Shown piece by piece: positions 62,431 through 64,000 of a stretch of 64,000 bases of DNA. Positions within the stretch are counted from its first letter, which is position 1; every line of letters begins with the position of its first letter. Source of the DNA: Thalassotalea euphylliae (lineage in GTDB: Bacteria > Pseudomonadota > Gammaproteobacteria > Enterobacterales > Alteromonadaceae). The notes below the pieces were generated by a model. It ran no database searches. It saw only the letters and a list, made by a program, of their open reading frames with translations, and was not told the origin of the DNA. The translations under genes were made by a program, and so were the position numbers. The stretch lies in assembly GCF_003390335.1 (NCBI RefSeq), contig NZ_QUOU01000001.1:1302001-1366000 (forward strand), given 5' to 3'.

Positions 62431-64000
62431 ATGAGTTTATCCGCTGTTAGCTGCCTGCTAAAACCAAACCAATTAACTGCCAATTTATCAGAGGCGATGT
62501 TTATCAGCTCTGAGCGCGCCATTGAGCGCCAGCCCTTTGTCGGGCACGAACGTGCAAAAGAGGCGTTGGAGTTTGGTTTATCAATGGAAGCCATTGGCTT
62601 TAATGTCTTCGCGATGGGCGATCACGGTACCGGCCGACAAACCTTGATCAAACAAATGCTAAACGAAGTCGCAGGTGAGCAAACCACGCCTTCTGAGTGG
62701 TGTTATATCAATAATTTTGATGATAACCACGCTCCTTATCGCTTGTATGTTAGCCCGGGCGATGGCAAACAATTATTGGCGCGTATCAATACCTTTATTG
62801 ATGAGCTAATGGCGCTATTTCCGGAAATTTTTGATAACCCAGGATATCAACGTCAAAAGGCGGCGATCGATCGCGAGTTTAATCAAAAATATGATGAAGC
62901 GATTGGCACGGTTGAGCAAACCGCGCTGAGCCATAGCGTGGTGCTACACGAAGAGGGCGGCGAGATTGGTTTTTCGCCATTGGTGGACGGTAAACCCGTA
63001 AACGATAAAGAATTCGCGAACCTTTCAGAAGAAAAGCGCACTGAATTTTATAAAATTCTCGCGGCGCTGGAGACTTTATTATCGGAGCAGTTGATTGAAC
63101 TGCCACTGTGGAAGCGCGAATCGTCAAATAAACTGAGAAAGCTCAAGTTTGAGACGGCTGATCACAGCATTCGCCCATTAATCAAAGAACTAGAGCACGA
63201 GTTTGCCAGTAATATTGGTGTGCTTAAATACCTGAGCAAGTTAAAAGAACACGCAGTAGACACAGTACTGGAAGTGCTGGCCGATGAAAGCGCGGAAAAC
63301 ACCAACGACAAAGACAATCGCAAATTGTTAGTTGAACACTTTTTGCCAAACCTGCTGGTGTCGCGCAAGCCTGATGAAGGCGCACCTGTGGTGTACGAGC
63401 AAAATCCAACGTTCCAAAACTTGTTTGGTCATATCGATTTTTCTACATTCCAAGGGGCAACCTACACCAGCTATCGCCAAATTCGCCCAGGGGCATTGCA
63501 CAAGGCCAACGGCGGTTACTTAATTTTAGATGCCGATAAGCTACTCAATCAGCCATTGGTGTGGTCGCGCTTAAAGCTCGCGTTAAAAACGCAAAAGTTG
63601 GCGATCGAAACCCCCTACTCGGAAATGGGCGCGAGCGCGACGGTAACCCTACAGCCGCAAAAAATACCGCTTAATGTGAAAGTGATTTTGCTCGGCAGTT
63701 CAGATGTTTATTACATGCTGCAAGAGTATGATCAGGAATTTACTGAGCTATTTCGCGTGCTGGCCGATTTTGATCGCCATATCGATAATAATCATGCGAG
63801 TTTGAAAGCCTATGGCAATTTAATTCGTCGTCGAGCAAAGCAAAACGATTACCCAGAAGTGCTGGATGAGGCGATTGTCGAGTTAGTGCGCTATGCGCTG
63901 CGCCGCGCGGAACACCAACACAAGATTTCCGCCAATATTGTACAAATCAATGATTTACTGGACGAAGCCGTTTATTGTTGGCGAAAACAAACGCTGGAAA
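62431..64000 (+). CDS. Lon-family ATP-dependent protease (YcbZ/LonB-like), N-terminal part
   Basis: The frame is open from ATG at 62431 to the window edge (523 codons) and lacks the C-terminal S16 protease domain, which must lie beyond. An N-terminal AAA region has GDHGTGRQT (Walker-A-like with Arg for Lys) near 65-73. It continues through a helical insertion and the segment IRPGALHKANGGYLILDAD near 350-368, typical of the AAA_32 Lon branch. The substrate is not known. In other gammaproteobacteria it is often followed by fabA; this cannot be checked here. Confidence 0.85.
   Translation, partial: MSLSAVSCLLKPNQLTANLSEAMFISSERAIERQPFVGHERAKEALEFGLSMEAIGFNVFAMGDHGTGRQTLIKQMLNEVAGEQTTPSEWCYINNFDDNHAPYRLYVSPGDGKQLLARINTFIDELMALFPEIFDNPGYQRQKAAIDREFNQKYDEAIGTVEQTALSHSVVLHEEGGEIGFSPLVDGKPVNDKEFANLSEEKRTEFYKILAALETLLSEQLIELPLWKRESSNKLRKLKFETADHSIRPLIKELEHEFASNIGVLKYLSKLKEHAVDTVLEVLADESAENTNDKDNRKLLVEHFLPNLLVSRKPDEGAPVVYEQNPTFQNLFGHIDFSTFQGATYTSYRQIRPGALHKANGGYLILDADKLLNQPLVWSRLKLALKTQKLAIETPYSEMGASATVTLQPQKIPLNVKVILLGSSDVYYMLQEYDQEFTELFRVLADFDRHIDNNHASLKAYGNLIRRRAKQNDYPEVLDEAIVELVRYALRRAEHQHKISANIVQINDLLDEAVYCWRKQTLE

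Overview
The window is about 64 kb of ordinary-looking gammaproteobacterial chromosome. Gene order and protein sequences point to the Alteromonadales, most likely a Colwellia/Thalassotalea-type marine bacterium. The grounds are: the leuS-lptE-holA-nadD-rsfS-rlmH-mrdA-rodA-rlpA-dacA-ybeD-lipB-lipA order; cysDN, an SLC13 permease and cysC together; an ECF sigma factor beside a DUF3379-like protein; moderate GC; and short intergenic gaps. This placement is inference; no 16S rRNA or tRNA gene was found.

Layout. 1-3582: end of thiL, pgpA, then serA, rpiA and a 5-formyl-THF cyclo-ligase on the minus strand. 3813-5339: a POT peptide transporter. 5940-9273: ugd, a UDP-glucuronate 4-epimerase-like gene and galU, which make UDP-uronic acids. 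9575-16513: sulfate activation (cysD, cysN, SLC13 transporter, cysC), a DHH phosphoesterase and galE. 16588-20993: an EAL-HDOD signalling protein, putP, and an ECF sigma factor with its probable anti-sigma partner. 21108-28270: a compact Bat/MoxR operon. 28535-32046: fadI-fadJ. 32380-41040: small membrane protein, a five-repeat peptide gene with a coupled 34-codon ORF, a giant propeller/GGDEF/EAL sensor, and an M16 peptidase. 41252-45868: sixA, smrB, prmB, aroC and an MFS transporter. 46085-46896: a Tse2/Tsi2-like toxin-immunity pair. 47229-61417: lipoate, cell-wall elongation, ribosome-silencing, NAD, DNA polymerase, LPS-assembly and leucyl-tRNA synthetase genes. 61741-64000: a zinc-ribbon protein and the start of a Lon-family protease.

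Two loci stand out. (1) At 32749-33291 a 106-residue protein carries five identical nonapeptides, SQKRRGSRI, at an exact 16-residue period. All nine codons vary synonymously among the copies and none varies in meaning, so selection acts on the peptide itself. It starts from a clear ribosome-binding site, overlaps a 34-codon ORF (TAATG), and is followed by a terminator-like hairpin. An M16 metallopeptidase and a periplasmic-sensor c-di-GMP protein lie upstream on the same strand. I know of no described family for it. (2) At 46085-46896 there is an apparent Tse2-type ADP-ribosyltransferase-fold toxin with a Tsi2-type immunity gene 11 nt downstream, in a housekeeping neighbourhood with no type VI secretion gene in sight.

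Starts were moved inward from the longest open frame wherever a ribosome-binding site or the family length favoured it. Similarities to named families rest on recall of motifs and lengths, not on database searches.
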